In this document: positions 17,792 through 28,315 of the stretch, one piece after another
How the letters are laid out: every line of letters starts with the position of its first letter
Numbering within the stretch: the first letter of the stretch is position 1
Assembly (NCBI GenBank): GCA_902462065.1
Contig: CABQAK010000004.1
Span: forward strand, 17,514 to 81,513
DNA: 64,000 nt
From: an uncultured Collinsella sp.
Lineage (GTDB): Bacteria; Actinomycetota; Coriobacteriia; Coriobacteriales; Coriobacteriaceae
Reading direction: 5' to 3'
Program-made: the position numbers and the translations under genes
The notes under the pieces: generated by a model
What the model saw: the letters and a program-made list of their open reading frames with translations, nothing else
Told to the model about the DNA's origin: nothing
The model's database searches: none

Positions 17792-18496
17792 CTACGGGCG
17801 CGGCGGCACCAAAACATCGTAACGAACGGCCTTGCCCGCAAGTTGATAGCTCGGCTTAACGCCGGCAAGCAGTGGCCCCTTCACCGGTCGCTTGATAACG
17901 ACCTTGCGCGGGTGCACCGCAAGCGCAGCTTCGACCAACGTCTCCTCATCGGCGCACGGCTGTTCCAGATGATGCAAGAGTTGGAACTTCTTTTTAACCG
18001 CCGCGCTCTTGGTGCGTCCGGGAAACATGGGGTCCAGATACACCACGTCAGGAGCGGTGAGCTCGCCCTGCCCGATCAGCCCAGCTGTATGGCGAAGGCC
18101 GGCAATGCTGTCCTCGCCCGCATGTAAGCGCATGCGCGCCACGGCTGTCGCAAGCGCCGGATCATCTGCCGCGCGATCCAAGGCATCCTTGAGGAGCGCC
18201 GCGATCACGCAATCCTGCTCATACAGATCGACGGTAAAGCCCGCGGCCGCCAGCAGCAGCGAATCCTCGCCAAAGCCTGCCGTGGCGTCAATCGCCCATG
18301 GGCTCTCGATGCCTTTTGCGCGCGCAGCCTTTACCAGCAGTTCTTGCTGCAGACGGCCCTGCTTGAGCCGTGGAAGCATGCGGCCAAAATTGGCACGCAG
18401 CTCCATCGTGCCGTCGGTGAGCGTGAGGCCCTCGGACTTCCCGATCAGCTCAAGCCCCGCGGACCGAGCAACAGAAAAGGGATCGACGACGCCCAT
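17792..18496 (-). CDS. rsmJ: 16S rRNA m2G1516 methyltransferase, RsmJ-like
   Basis: 234 residues (E. coli RsmJ is 250). Class I SAM-dependent fold: motif I IDATAGFGEDSLLLAAAG, acidic motif II near LYEQD, and the RsmJ motif VYLDPMFPGRTKSA.KKK, where DPMFP is the DPPY-like catalytic loop. It methylates N2 of guanosine 1516 in 16S rRNA in E. coli. No neighbour suggests a special role. The convergent 98-residue gene ends 49 bp away. Confidence 0.85.
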   Translation of the reverse strand: MGVVDPFSVARSAGLELIGKSEGLTLTDGTMELRANFGRMLPRLKQGRLQQELLVKAARAKGIESPWAIDATAGFGEDSLLLAAAGFTVDLYEQDCVIAALLKDALDRAADDPALATAVARMRLHAGEDSIAGLRHTAGLIGQGELTAPDVVYLDPMFPGRTKSAAVKKKFQLLHHLEQPCADEETLVEAALAVHPRKVVIKRPVKGPLLAGVKPSYQLAGKAVRYDVLVPPRP

Positions 18497-18559
18497 GGGT
18501 ACTCCTTAACAAGCAAAACGAATACGTGAGCGCCGTTTATGTCGGCACCCAACCGTCCG

Positions 18560-18703
18560 CTATTGTCCCACATGCGACATGGCCCACAGCATCCCAATGC
18601 AAAGCACCGCCATCAATCCCGTGCACACGGCAGCGATCACAGAATCACCCATGCGCCTTCCCAACGACCGCGGCTCATGCACTTGCCCTGCTCCGTACAT
18701 CAT
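18560..18703 (-). CDS. 47-residue single-pass membrane protein
   Basis: An open frame of 47 codons preceded by a strong AAGGAGGAG site 2-3 nt before ATG-ATG. The first 20 residues are polar and basic (MMYGAGQVHEPRSLGRRMGD), followed by one hydrophobic helix (VIAAVCTGLMAVLCIGMLWA) and a short tail. The basic N-terminal side suggests N-in topology. It lies 63 bp upstream of rsmJ on the same strand and may be cotranscribed. No family recognised; reality rests on the ribosome-binding site and the helix. Confidence 0.6.
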   Translation of the reverse strand: MMYGAGQVHEPRSLGRRMGDSVIAAVCTGLMAVLCIGMLWAMSHVGQ

Positions 18704-18935
18704 GGCTCCTCCTTGAGACCAGCTCTTACCATGGACCCATCATCGCAGCGCCGCGCATACGCTGCCATCGATTTGACTTACGCCCAGCTTTCCTTTTTGA
18801 AAGGTTGGGGCTGCCTGCGCAGGCTCAAAGCGCTTTCAGGCGCATGCATCGCCGCGTTGAACTACAATGTGCTTCACCATATGTGCAGTACATTGGGTGC
18901 GCCAAGTTGGTGTACTCGTATCGAAAGGACCAGTC

Positions 18936-19337
18936 ATGAGCTTCACTCGCAAGACTCTCAAAATCCTTGCTCTCATCTACTTTGTTTTGGGCATCGCCAG
19001 CCTCGTCACCGCCGGCGTCGGTATCGCCACGGGCGGTCTCGATTCCACGTACGGTTCGTACGCCACGCTCGCAGCGGTCGTGCTTATCGCCAAGGGTCTC
19101 GTCGACCTTGCCGCAGGCGTCGCCGGTATCAAGGGCGCCAACAAGCCTTCGCAGGTGGACGGCGCGTTTAAGCTCGGTATTGTTGCCGCGGTCGCCACGC
19201 TTGCCCAAGCGGTGCTCACGCTTCCCGCGTTTGGCGGCGACGCCATCAACTTTGGCGCCTTTGTCATCGTGGTGTACGACCTGTTCTTTGTTCAGCAGGC
19301 ACACGCCGTTAAGGCCGAGAACAAGGACCGCCTATAA
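18936..19337 (+). CDS. Small four-helix membrane protein
   Basis: 133 residues with four predicted transmembrane helices (about 8-30, 42-65, 80-98 and 103-122) and a short charged C-terminus. The overall pattern resembles small uncharacterised actinobacterial integral membrane proteins; no function recognised. The ATG at 18936 has AAAGGA 6 nt upstream; the earlier in-frame start at 18867 has none. Confidence 0.75.
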   Translation: MSFTRKTLKILALIYFVLGIASLVTAGVGIATGGLDSTYGSYATLAAVVLIAKGLVDLAAGVAGIKGANKPSQVDGAFKLGIVAAVATLAQAVLTLPAFGGDAINFGAFVIVVYDLFFVQQAHAVKAENKDRL

Positions 19338-19375
19338 GCGCTCGCTTCTCATAACCTCTGCAGCCAAGCAACTAA

Positions 19376-19411
19376 AAAGGGCCGATCGCGCATCTCCGCG
19401 GTCGGCCCTTT
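19376..19411. terminator. Bidirectional terminator
   Basis: 15-bp stem (19376-19390 with 19397-19411, one G-U), 6-nt loop, A-rich on one side and T-rich on the other, between convergent genes. Confidence 0.85.
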
Positions 19412-19430
19412 ACGTTTGCCCAGATAAAAC

Positions 19431-19461
19431 CTACCAAAATAAACCTGTCCCTTTTTGGCAG
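19431..19461. repeat. Degenerate member of the GTCCC palindrome family
   Basis: CTACCAAAA and TTTTGGCAG flank CCTGTCCC, resembling half of the GGGAC/GTCCC family with different arms. It ends 4 bp before the RlmA-like stop codon. Confidence 0.4.
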
Positions 19462-19465
19462 GTTG

Positions 19466-20281
19466 TTAGCTGTGACGGTACTCGGCGATGATGAAGTCGA
19501 TATCGGTCTGGAGCGTGTCCAAGTTTGCCAGGCGCTCTTTGTCGGCAGGGCGCGTGCGATAGTAGTACGGCGTCATCTGGAACACCGCCTCGATGTCGGC
19601 CTGGGTCTGAAGTGTAATATTCGCAGACACCCGCTGCGTTCCGACCAACTCGAGCTCGGTAGTCTTCGGCAGTTTCTCATCGTTAAGGTACGGCGTGTCG
19701 TAGAGCACCTCCTTGAGCCCAAACAGATGACGGGCACCCGGCACCACGGTATAGAGTGAGCCCTCGGGTGCCAGCACGCGGGCAAACTCGCGCTCGTTAA
19801 AGGGGGCGAAGAGCTCAGTCACCATATCGAAGGCGCCATCGGCCACGGGGATATCCTTCATGTTGGCGACGAAGTAGGTCGCATCGCCGCGCTTGGCGGC
19901 CAGACGCACCATCTCTTTGCCCAAGTCGAACCCGTAAGAGTCCACACCCGGCACCGCGCCCATGGCGCTGGTGTAATAGCCCTCGCCGCAGCAAATATCG
20001 AGCAGCGTCATGGGGCCACTCATAGACGCGGCACGCCCAGACACCTGTTTGCGCACCAGCTCGACCATCGCATCGCGCAACGGCGCGTAGTATCCACGGT
20101 TCAGAAAGTCACGACGGCTGCGCGCCTGCGACTTGGGATCACCCATGGAGTCGCCGCTCTTGGACGAGCGCAGCAGATATAGATAGCCCTCGCGCGCACG
20201 GTCAAACCGGTGTCCGCTCGCGCATGCAGCACCGCGTTCATTGTCCACCAACGGCTCATGGCAAACGGGACACAACAACAT
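19466..20281 (-). CDS. 23S rRNA guanine-N1 methyltransferase, RlmA-like
   Basis: 271 residues. The N-terminal zinc ribbon (CPVC at 4-7, C20, H24 in ACASGHRFD) and the EGYLYLL segment are characteristic of RlmA I/II, followed by a SAM-binding domain (LLDICCGEGYYT, YGFDLGKEMV, FVANMKDIPVADGAFD). RlmA methylates G745 or G748 of 23S rRNA; the RlmAII type affects tylosin susceptibility. Which base is modified cannot be seen. No signal or membrane segment. Confidence 0.85.
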   Translation of the reverse strand: MLLCPVCHEPLVDNERGAACASGHRFDRAREGYLYLLRSSKSGDSMGDPKSQARSRRDFLNRGYYAPLRDAMVELVRKQVSGRAASMSGPMTLLDICCGEGYYTSAMGAVPGVDSYGFDLGKEMVRLAAKRGDATYFVANMKDIPVADGAFDMVTELFAPFNEREFARVLAPEGSLYTVVPGARHLFGLKEVLYDTPYLNDEKLPKTTELELVGTQRVSANITLQTQADIEAVFQMTPYYYRTRPADKERLANLDTLQTDIDFIIAEYRHS

Positions 20282-20337
20282 GGCAACTCCTTAGCGCGAA
20301 CAACACAACGCACACCATTGTCGCACGCCTTCCCCAC

Positions 20338-20395
20338 CTAGTCATTGGGGACGTTCTTGAATGACTAGTCGCTTAAGAACGTCCCCAATGACTAG
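20338..20395. repeat. Long palindrome (TAGTCATTGGGGACGTTCTT type)
   Basis: Perfect 21-bp arms (20338-20358, 20375-20395) around a 16-nt loop that itself contains GACTAGTC. A related copy with the same loop is at 46199-46246. It lies between rlmA-like (-) and the MATE gene (+). Confidence 0.85.
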
Positions 20396-20459
20396 TCGAT
20401 TAGGAGTATCATCATCTGCGCAAATAAGCACGAAAGAGCATGTTAGAGATTGAGAGCGT

Positions 20460-21842
20460 ATGGCTGATACCGTATCTAAGCACATTGACATGACCACCGG
20501 CTCGCTGTGGCGCAATATTCCCCTGTTCGCCTTCCCCGTGGCCGCCACGAGCATCTTGGAGCAGCTGTCGAACCTCATCGCCACGGTCATCATCGGTAAC
20601 TTCTCGGGCGACCAGGGAACCCTCGCCATGGCGGCGGTCGGCTCCAATGTTCCGCTTACCAGTCTTATGCTCAACCTGTTTATTGGCATGTCGCTTGGCT
20701 CCAACGTGGTCATCGCCAACGCTATCGGCCGCAACGACCAAAACATGGTCAAACGCGCCGTCCATACCTCGATTTTAATGGCGCTCGTGGGCTTTGTCGT
20801 CATCGCCCTGGGCGAGATCTTTGCCGAGCCCATGCTCGCCGCGCTCAACGTTCCCGCCGAGACCATGCCGCTCGCCTCACTCTACCTACGTGTCTTTTTG
20901 CTCAGCATGCCCTCGATCTTGCTCTACAACTTTGAGGCTGCGATCTTCCGCTCCGTCGGCATCACCCGTATGCCGCTGCAGGCGCTTGCCGTGTCCACCG
21001 TCCTCAACATTGGCCTGGACCTCATCTTTGTCCCCGTACTCCACTGGGGCGTCGCGGGCGTCGCCATCGCCACCGCCATCGCCTACACCGTCAGCGCCGC
21101 TACGCTCTTTATCCGCCTGCTCAAGACCGACTCCGTCGTCCGCGTCACCCTACGCGACCTGGCTATCGACCCCGTCGCCCTCAAGCGCATCGTCAAGATC
21201 GGCCTGCCCGCCGGCATCCAAAGCGCCGTCTTTGCCGTCGCCAACATCATCATCCAGTCTGCCATCAACAGTCTGGGCACCGAGGTCATGGCGGCATCGA
21301 GTGCCGCCATGAGCCTGGAGTACGTGTGCTACAACCTGCTCAACAGCTTTAGCCAGGCTTGCACCACCTTTGTGGGACAAAATCACGGCGCCCGCCAGAT
21401 CGACCGCTGCACCAAGACGCTCAAGGTCTGCCTGGTCGAAGGCGGTATCGTTGCACTCACCACGATCATCGTTATTGTCGGCCTGGGGCGCGAGATCTTG
21501 TCGCTGTTCAATAGCGATCCCAGCATCGTCTCAATCGGCTATATCCGCGTGTGCTCGATCTTCCCGGCGTACGCCTTTAGCATGTTCTACGAAAATATGT
21601 CAGGCTACCTGCGCGGCTTTGGTATCTCGCTCACGCCCGCCCTCATCACCATGATCTGCGTCTGCGGCATCCGCTTCTATTGGGTGTTCTGCGTGTTCCC
21701 GCACTTCCGCACCTTTGCGAACATCATGATGGTCTACCCCATCAGCCTGGGCACCACGGCGTTCTTTATGGTCGTAGCGGTACTACTTTGCCACCCGGCA
21801 CGCACCTATCGCGCCACCCAAGCCAAAGCGACAGCCCGCTAA
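20460..21842 (+). CDS. MATE-family efflux transporter
   Basis: 460 residues with twelve predicted helices in two repeats. Typical MATE features are the FPVAATSILEQLSNLI start, multiple glycine-flanked helices, and NSFSQACTTFVGQNHGAR in the second half, matching the conserved Q-N-.-G element. These exporters move cationic drugs or metabolites in exchange for H+ or Na+; substrate unknown. The start is the only good ATG, with a weak purine stretch upstream. Isolated; no regulator adjoining. Confidence 0.9.
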   Translation: MADTVSKHIDMTTGSLWRNIPLFAFPVAATSILEQLSNLIATVIIGNFSGDQGTLAMAAVGSNVPLTSLMLNLFIGMSLGSNVVIANAIGRNDQNMVKRAVHTSILMALVGFVVIALGEIFAEPMLAALNVPAETMPLASLYLRVFLLSMPSILLYNFEAAIFRSVGITRMPLQALAVSTVLNIGLDLIFVPVLHWGVAGVAIATAIAYTVSAATLFIRLLKTDSVVRVTLRDLAIDPVALKRIVKIGLPAGIQSAVFAVANIIIQSAINSLGTEVMAASSAAMSLEYVCYNLLNSFSQACTTFVGQNHGARQIDRCTKTLKVCLVEGGIVALTTIIVIVGLGREILSLFNSDPSIVSIGYIRVCSIFPAYAFSMFYENMSGYLRGFGISLTPALITMICVCGIRFYWVFCVFPHFRTFANIMMVYPISLGTTAFFMVVAVLLCHPARTYRATQAKATAR

Positions 21843-21869
21843 ACACCGCATTCAACGCCACGCCAGTCA

Positions 21870-22736
21870 TTAATTGACAATATGCGAGCTCATATAGTCG
21901 ATAAAGCGCCTCGTGGCGATGGGCATGGTGTCCCAGCTGCGCCAGGCGGCCACCACGTCGCGCGAGGGGGCATGCACGATAGGCCGCACACGGATATCGG
22001 CTTGCACGCCCTCAACGGTACGGCGATAAAGCATACTCACGCCTAGGCCCTCCTCGACCATCGCCATGATTGTGTAGTCGTCGGTCACCTCACTCGTCAC
22101 GTGCGGCGACAACCCATGCGCCGCAAATGCATCGAGCACCAGGCTCTGTTCGCCCTCATCCAGCAACACAAACGGCTCGGACGCCAGGTCGGCGAGCGTC
22201 ACCTTCTCCTTTGCCGCCAGCGGATGCGCGGCCGGCAGCAGTGCCACCAACTCGTCGTGATAGACCACGCGCTTCTCGAGCCCCGCGGTAAACCCGCGTG
22301 CCGTAAAGCAAAAATCGACCACGCCATCGTGCACCCACTGGGCGTTGCGCGTGTAATCGCCCTGCTTGAGGGTAAAGTGCACGCCCGGGTGCAGGGCTCC
22401 AAAGTCGCGGATTACGCGCGGCAACACGGTACGGCTCACGTTGGTAAACGTCGCAATGCGAATATCAGTCGAGGAGAGCCCCAGCAGCTCCTGGCGCTTG
22501 CCCTCGAGCTCGGCCTCGGCAGTTACGATCTGTCGCAGATACGGCAGATACTGCTTGCCATCGCGCGTAAGCGACACACCCTGTTTTCCGCGCTCGATAA
22601 GCGTGGTACCCAGCTCGCGTTCAAGCGCCTTGACGGCCTGGCTCACCGCACTTTGCGTATAGCCCAGCTCGTCCGCCGCGCCCTTAAGACTTCCGCAGTC
22701 GACCACCATACAAACGATCTGATACCGCGATGCCAT
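21870..22736 (-). CDS. LysR-family transcriptional regulator
   Basis: 288 residues. The N-terminal helix-turn-helix (about 1-60; SLKGAADELGYTQSAVSQAVKALE, broken here for length: GSLKGAADEL then GYTQSAVSQA) is followed by a periplasmic-binding-protein-like effector domain (about 85-288). Divergent from the DMT permease at 22895 with 158 bp between, the classical layout of a LysR protein controlling a transporter. The inducer is unknown. Confidence 0.9.
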   Translation of the reverse strand: MASRYQIVCMVVDCGSLKGAADELGYTQSAVSQAVKALERELGTTLIERGKQGVSLTRDGKQYLPYLRQIVTAEAELEGKRQELLGLSSTDIRIATFTNVSRTVLPRVIRDFGALHPGVHFTLKQGDYTRNAQWVHDGVVDFCFTARGFTAGLEKRVVYHDELVALLPAAHPLAAKEKVTLADLASEPFVLLDEGEQSLVLDAFAAHGLSPHVTSEVTDDYTIMAMVEEGLGVSMLYRRTVEGVQADIRVRPIVHAPSRDVVAAWRSWDTMPIATRRFIDYMSSHIVN

Positions 22737-22894
22737 TGTGCCTCCACATCAATGCAGCCGTAAAACGTTTTGCCAGGGCTTTTTCTACCTACATTAGCAT
22801 TTCTTAATCATACTGAAGATACATTCGCTTTACTACATCCACATCTGGGAGCAGAATCCTTTTTACGAAACCGTTCTATAACAAAAGGAGTCCC
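22737..22894. promoter_or_regulatory. LysR/DMT divergent promoter region
   Basis: An AT-rich stretch at 22785-22860 between divergent genes. It should hold the LysR binding site; no convincing T-N11-A dyad is assigned. AAAAGGAG precedes the DMT start. Confidence 0.4.
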
Positions 22895-23797
22895 ATGGAT
22901 CGCAAAAAAGCAATCGCGCTCTCATTTTCCGTTCCCGTAGCATGGGGCTTTTCGTACCCCCTTATGAAGATCGGCATGGACAGCATGAACGCCACGAGCA
23001 TCGTTGCGCTGCGCTGCATCATCGCCTTTGTTGCCTGCCTGCTGCTCTTCCACAAGCGCGCTTTCCGTATCAACCGCGACCTTATGGTTCGCGCCGCCAT
23101 CATCGGCGCCATCATGGCAACCGAGCTCACCTGCATGTGCCTGGGCTCCAGCCTCACCTCTGCCTCCACTGCCGGCTTTTTGCAGAGCCTGACGGTCGTG
23201 ATCGTGCCGTTTGCCAACGCCGCCCTGCTGCGCCGCGCCCCCGAGCGCAAGGTGCTCGTCGGCACCACCATCGTCACCTGCGGCATGCTACTGCTCTCGG
23301 GCGCCGACTTCACCAGCCTGAACCCGGGCGCGCTCATCATGCTGCTCTCGGCCTTTATCTATGCCAGTCACATTATCGTGGCCAAGCGCTTTGTCGAAGA
23401 AGTCGATCCGCTTGCTCTGGGCGTTTGGCAGCTGGGCTTCGGCGGCTTGTTCTCGGGCATCGCTGCATTCACCTTTGGCGGCTTCACGCTCCCCGGCACG
23501 CCCAGCGAGATCGTCGTTGTCGTCGCGCTCGCACTCATCTGCTCTGCCTACGGCTTTATCACCCAGACGCTCGTGCAGCCCCACGTGCCCGCCGAGACCA
23601 CCGGCTTCGCCTTCTCGCTCGAGCCGGTCTGCTCCGCCGTCTTCTCGTTCTTCCTGGTTGGCGAGGTCCTGAGCCCCATCGCCTTCTTTGGCGCCGCTCT
23701 CATCCTCACCGGCGTCATGGCGGCAACCGTCGAGCTTCCGCGCCTTCGCGCACATGGACAGGCTCGCATGGCAGGAGCGCCCGAGCACGTTTCGTAG
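22895..23797 (+). CDS. EamA/DMT-superfamily transporter
   Basis: 300 residues, ten predicted transmembrane helices made of two EamA repeats (about 5-140 and 150-285; the second has VPAETTGFAFSLEPV, a typical E-P in helix nine). These proteins export or import metabolites such as amino acids. AAAAGGAG 5-6 nt before the ATG supports the start. Paired with the divergent LysR regulator, which probably controls it. Confidence 0.9.
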   Translation: MDRKKAIALSFSVPVAWGFSYPLMKIGMDSMNATSIVALRCIIAFVACLLLFHKRAFRINRDLMVRAAIIGAIMATELTCMCLGSSLTSASTAGFLQSLTVVIVPFANAALLRRAPERKVLVGTTIVTCGMLLLSGADFTSLNPGALIMLLSAFIYASHIIVAKRFVEEVDPLALGVWQLGFGGLFSGIAAFTFGGFTLPGTPSEIVVVVALALICSAYGFITQTLVQPHVPAETTGFAFSLEPVCSAVFSFFLVGEVLSPIAFFGAALILTGVMAATVELPRLRAHGQARMAGAPEHVS

Positions 23798-23885
23798 ACC
23801 CCACTCTTCATACAGCCGCGGCATAAAGGCAACCGGTGCGCCTTTACAATAGATGCCAACAGAGCATCTGGCATAAAGGAGCCCC

Positions 23886-24611
23886 ATGGACACCGCAACT
23901 CGCGATCGCAACATAGCAACTTGGTTGGGCGATGCGCCGCAGCCGGTACGTGACACTACGAACCAGCTGCTCGAGCGCATCGCCCTTTTGCGTGCCGAGC
24001 AGACCATCTACCCGGCACAAGACGACATTCTCAATGCCCTCGCCTACACGCCGGCCGACCAGGTCAAGGTTGTCATCTTGGGTCAAGACCCCTATCACGG
24101 ACCCAACCAGGCAATGGGACTGTCGTTCTCGATCCCCGCGACGCAAACCAAGTTGCCGCCGAGCCTGCGCAACATTTTCAAGGAACTCAATGCCGATCTG
24201 GGCTGCCCCATTCCCGCCACGGGAGACCTAACCCCATGGGCGCTGCAGGGCGTCCTGCTCCTCAACACTACGCTCACCGTGCGCGAGCATGCCGCCAACT
24301 CGCATGCCAAACTGGGCTGGAGCACGCTCACCAACTATGTTATCGAACGCTGCTGCCAGTTGCCCCAACCGATAGTCTTTTTGGCATGGGGCCGCTTTGC
24401 CCAGCAGATGGTCGAAGGCAAGCTCGCCGCGACCGGTGCGGGCAAGGCAACCGGCAAGTTCTGCCTGGCCTCTACGCACCCCTCGCCGCTTTCGGCCAAC
24501 CGTGCCACGGCAGAACTCCCCGCCTTTATGGGGTCGCGCCCCTTCTCGGCAGCCAATCGGCTACTCGAACAGCACGGCTCGACCCCCGTCAACTGGACTT
24601 GCCTCGGCTAA
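23886..24611 (+). CDS. ung: Uracil-DNA glycosylase
   Basis: 241 residues, typical family-1 UDG size. It removes uracil from DNA. The catalytic water-activating motif GQDPYHGP (with Asp) and the minor-groove loop HPSPLSA (with His) are intact, as are LLLNTTLTVR and FLAWGRFAQ. AAAGGAG lies before the ATG. No partner is visible; DNA repair role by family. Confidence 0.97.
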   Translation: MDTATRDRNIATWLGDAPQPVRDTTNQLLERIALLRAEQTIYPAQDDILNALAYTPADQVKVVILGQDPYHGPNQAMGLSFSIPATQTKLPPSLRNIFKELNADLGCPIPATGDLTPWALQGVLLLNTTLTVREHAANSHAKLGWSTLTNYVIERCCQLPQPIVFLAWGRFAQQMVEGKLAATGAGKATGKFCLASTHPSPLSANRATAELPAFMGSRPFSAANRLLEQHGSTPVNWTCLG

Positions 24612-24626
24612 AAATCGATACATCAA

Positions 24627-24660
24627 AAACGCGCCCGACGGCTTTCCATCGGGCGCGTTT
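24627..24660. terminator. Bidirectional terminator after ung
   Basis: 12-bp perfect stem AAACGCGCCCGA / TCGGGCGCGTTT (24627-24638, 24649-24660) with a 10-nt loop, between convergent ung and SDR genes. Confidence 0.85.
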
Positions 24661-24661
24661 C

Positions 24662-25342
24662 CTACTCGGGCCAAATAAATTGCGTGCGGCCGGCCTCGCC
24701 GCCATCGATCAGCAGGCTCTGCCCGGTCATAAACCGGTTGGTCACGCCCACAAAGTAGATCCACTCGGCGATCTCTTGGGCGGTGGCCCAGCGCTTAAGC
24801 GGTGTGAGCTCCATAATCTGGTTCCACAGGTGTTCGTCTTCCATCACGCAACGGTTGAGCGGCGTGATAACGCCGCCCGGGTCCACACTGTTGGCGATGG
24901 CCTGCGGTGCCAGCCGGTTTGCAAGGTTCTTGGTATAGGCGATAATGCCGCCCTTGCTGGCAGCATAGGCGGGAAACTCCGATCCCGTATGCCCGCTCGC
25001 CGACCCCACATTGACCACGGATTTAATAGCCGGCGCCGGCTTGGCGGCAAGCCCCTCCCCCACAAAGGCGTAGCGCTCGGTCACGTTGATGGTTCCACAC
25101 AGGTTGGCGGCGATGTCGTCGGCCGAATCCTGCGTACCGGCAACGTTGAGGATTACCTGGGGTTCAAGGTCGCTTGGAAACGAGTCCGGCTCGCGGACAT
25201 CAACGATCAGATGGCGGTAGCGCTCGTGTTCGATCGCCGCCGGCAGCAGATCAAAGCCCACGACCTCGTGGCCCTCGTCCAAAAAGCGCTGCACGCACGC
25301 GGCTCCGATACCACCCGAAGCGCCCGTGATCAAAACCCGCAT
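24662..25342 (-). CDS. Short-chain dehydrogenase/reductase
   Basis: 226 residues. Rossmann signature TGASGGIG (6-13), NVAGTQD, catalytic Ser in VVNVGSASG and YAASK (Tyr and Lys) are all present, so it is probably an active NAD(P)-dependent oxidoreductase; an ILID.GG-type C-terminus (LLIDGG) follows. Substrate unknown. It starts 9 nt after the VUT transporter stop with TAAGGAGC as ribosome-binding site, so the two are cotranscribed. Confidence 0.88.
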   Translation of the reverse strand: MRVLITGASGGIGAACVQRFLDEGHEVVGFDLLPAAIEHERYRHLIVDVREPDSFPSDLEPQVILNVAGTQDSADDIAANLCGTINVTERYAFVGEGLAAKPAPAIKSVVNVGSASGHTGSEFPAYAASKGGIIAYTKNLANRLAPQAIANSVDPGGVITPLNRCVMEDEHLWNQIMELTPLKRWATAQEIAEWIYFVGVTNRFMTGQSLLIDGGEAGRTQFIWPE

Positions 25343-25351
25343 ACTTGCTCC

Positions 25352-26074
25352 TTAGGCGGTTGCGTGGCGCTCGAGGTACTCGGAGCCCACATTCTCGCGC
25401 TCCCAGCCGCGCACGACCTTGTAGCCCACGGGGCTCAGGAAGACCTCGCACAGCAGCTCGGCGACAGCGCCGGTCAGCGAGCACATAAGGACCTGCACCC
25501 AGGTCCAACCAAAGAACGTGTGGCTCACTACAATGGCAAAGACCAGGTTGTCGATAAACTGGCCAACACCCGTGGACACATAGGAACGGAAGGCAAAGCT
25601 CGCAAAGTTATTCTTCTTGAGCATACGGCCGAGCGACTGGTTGAGCGTGGAGTTAACCACGGCAGAAACGAGCATTGCCAGCGAAGAGCCCAGCACCACG
25701 TACCAGGTGCCGCCGATGGTGGCGTTAAGGGCGGTGTTGACCTCGATCATGCCCGTGTCGTAGTAGGCGCCCCACATGCCGGGCGTGAGCGAACATGCCC
25801 AAAAGCACAGGCTCACGGCCAGGTTGACCAGTAGCGCGAGGATGGAGATTTTGATGGATGCCTTGGCGCCAAAGCGCTTGCAGATCATGTCCTGGCACAA
25901 AAACGAGACCCAGCTCACCACAAAGCCGCAATCGAGTGCCAGATACGGCAGGCTGATAAGCTCTTTGTTGGCCAGCAGGTTCATCATGATGACACTCACG
26001 AAAAACAGCGAAACCGTTGCCGCGGGAATGCTCCGCAACAGGACCTTGTAGTCCTCCATGACCTTCTTGATCAT
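25352..26074 (-). CDS. VUT-family (YhhQ-type) queuosine precursor transporter
   Basis: 240 residues with six predicted helices, typical of the ECF/VUT DUF165 family (the GFVVSWVSFLCQDMICKRFG stretch, split here as GFVVSWVSFL and CQDMICKRFG; later YVSTGVGQFIDNLVF). YhhQ imports queuine-pathway precursors; this annotation is by family. AAAGGAG precedes the ATG. The transcript leader has a hairpin that could be a preQ1-type element. Confidence 0.82.
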   Translation of the reverse strand: MIKKVMEDYKVLLRSIPAATVSLFFVSVIMMNLLANKELISLPYLALDCGFVVSWVSFLCQDMICKRFGAKASIKISILALLVNLAVSLCFWACSLTPGMWGAYYDTGMIEVNTALNATIGGTWYVVLGSSLAMLVSAVVNSTLNQSLGRMLKKNNFASFAFRSYVSTGVGQFIDNLVFAIVVSHTFFGWTWVQVLMCSLTGAVAELLCEVFLSPVGYKVVRGWERENVGSEYLERHATA

Positions 26075-26079
26075 TATGT

Positions 26080-26130
26080 ACTCCTTTGGTTTTAGGTTTA
26101 ACGAGCAGGATATCGGACCCGAACTGCTCG
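26080..26130 (-). promoter_or_regulatory. Possible preQ1-like leader hairpin of the VUT gene
   Basis: On the minus strand a 7-bp stem (26124-26130 with 26102-26108) is followed by an A-rich tail (TTAAACC, AAAACC) that runs into the ribosome-binding site AAAGGAG. Loop GGGT could pair with tail ACCT as an H-type pseudoknot. Weak match; offered because the gene is of a Q-precursor transporter family. Confidence 0.25.
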
Positions 26131-26230
26131 GACGCCCCGGTCTTGAGACGACGGTGGGTATGATAGCCGCTCACACGGCATCAGGCAAGTAAATGGCGCG
26201 GCAGCCCCGCAGGGTCACCGCGCCGATGCG

Positions 26231-27844
<1,614 letters not shown>

Positions 27845-27985
27845 GCGGATCCTTTCTTGCATTAAGTGCATTACGTCGATGTAATCGTACTATTGTAGCC
27901 GCGAAATATCGGCATAGGGCACCTATCAGGACAAATTCATCAGTTGGGGCCTAGGGTAGCAGTCGATGGCGACACTCCGCAGCAG

Positions 27986-28205
27986 TTTGTCTCGATCCGT
28001 AACACCTAGACGGTTTTTGAACCTCTACCTGTTACAGATTTAGACAAACAGGTGGACGTCCCAGAAAGATCTCGGTCTGTAACATCTGGCCACTCAAAAC
28101 GGGTCCATCTGTTACAGATTGAGATATAAGGATAGACGGGCGGCCAATGTCTCGATCTATAACATCTAGCAGCCAAAATCTTCTCCAGTTGTTACAGATT
28201 GAGAT
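27986..28205. repeat. Three 80-bp tandem palindromic units
   Basis: CTCGATCYGT-like left arms start at 27991, 28071 and 28151, and GTTACAGATT right arms at 28031, 28111 and 28191, exactly 80 bp apart. Each unit is an imperfect inverted repeat (arms about 18-20 bp, loop 15-20 bp) whose loop sequence varies while the length is kept. It lies in the 471-bp gap between prfC (-) and the GntR operon (+). Confidence 0.88.
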
Positions 28206-28315
28206 GAATGAACGAGCGGACAATCCCTATTTACCTCTTGCATAACTGTATATAGTGTATATATACTGTGCTTACCGGTTATATACACGTGTAGCCCATC
28301 AGCTAAGGAGCCGCT

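Noticed and set aside
24236..25834. 532-codon plus-strand frame across ung, SDR and VUT genes
   Set aside because: Runs through three well-supported genes and their terminator; low-complexity composition.
27986..28205. CRISPR array
   Set aside because: Only three units, each itself palindromic with diverged repeats, no cas genes; a palindromic tandem repeat fits better.
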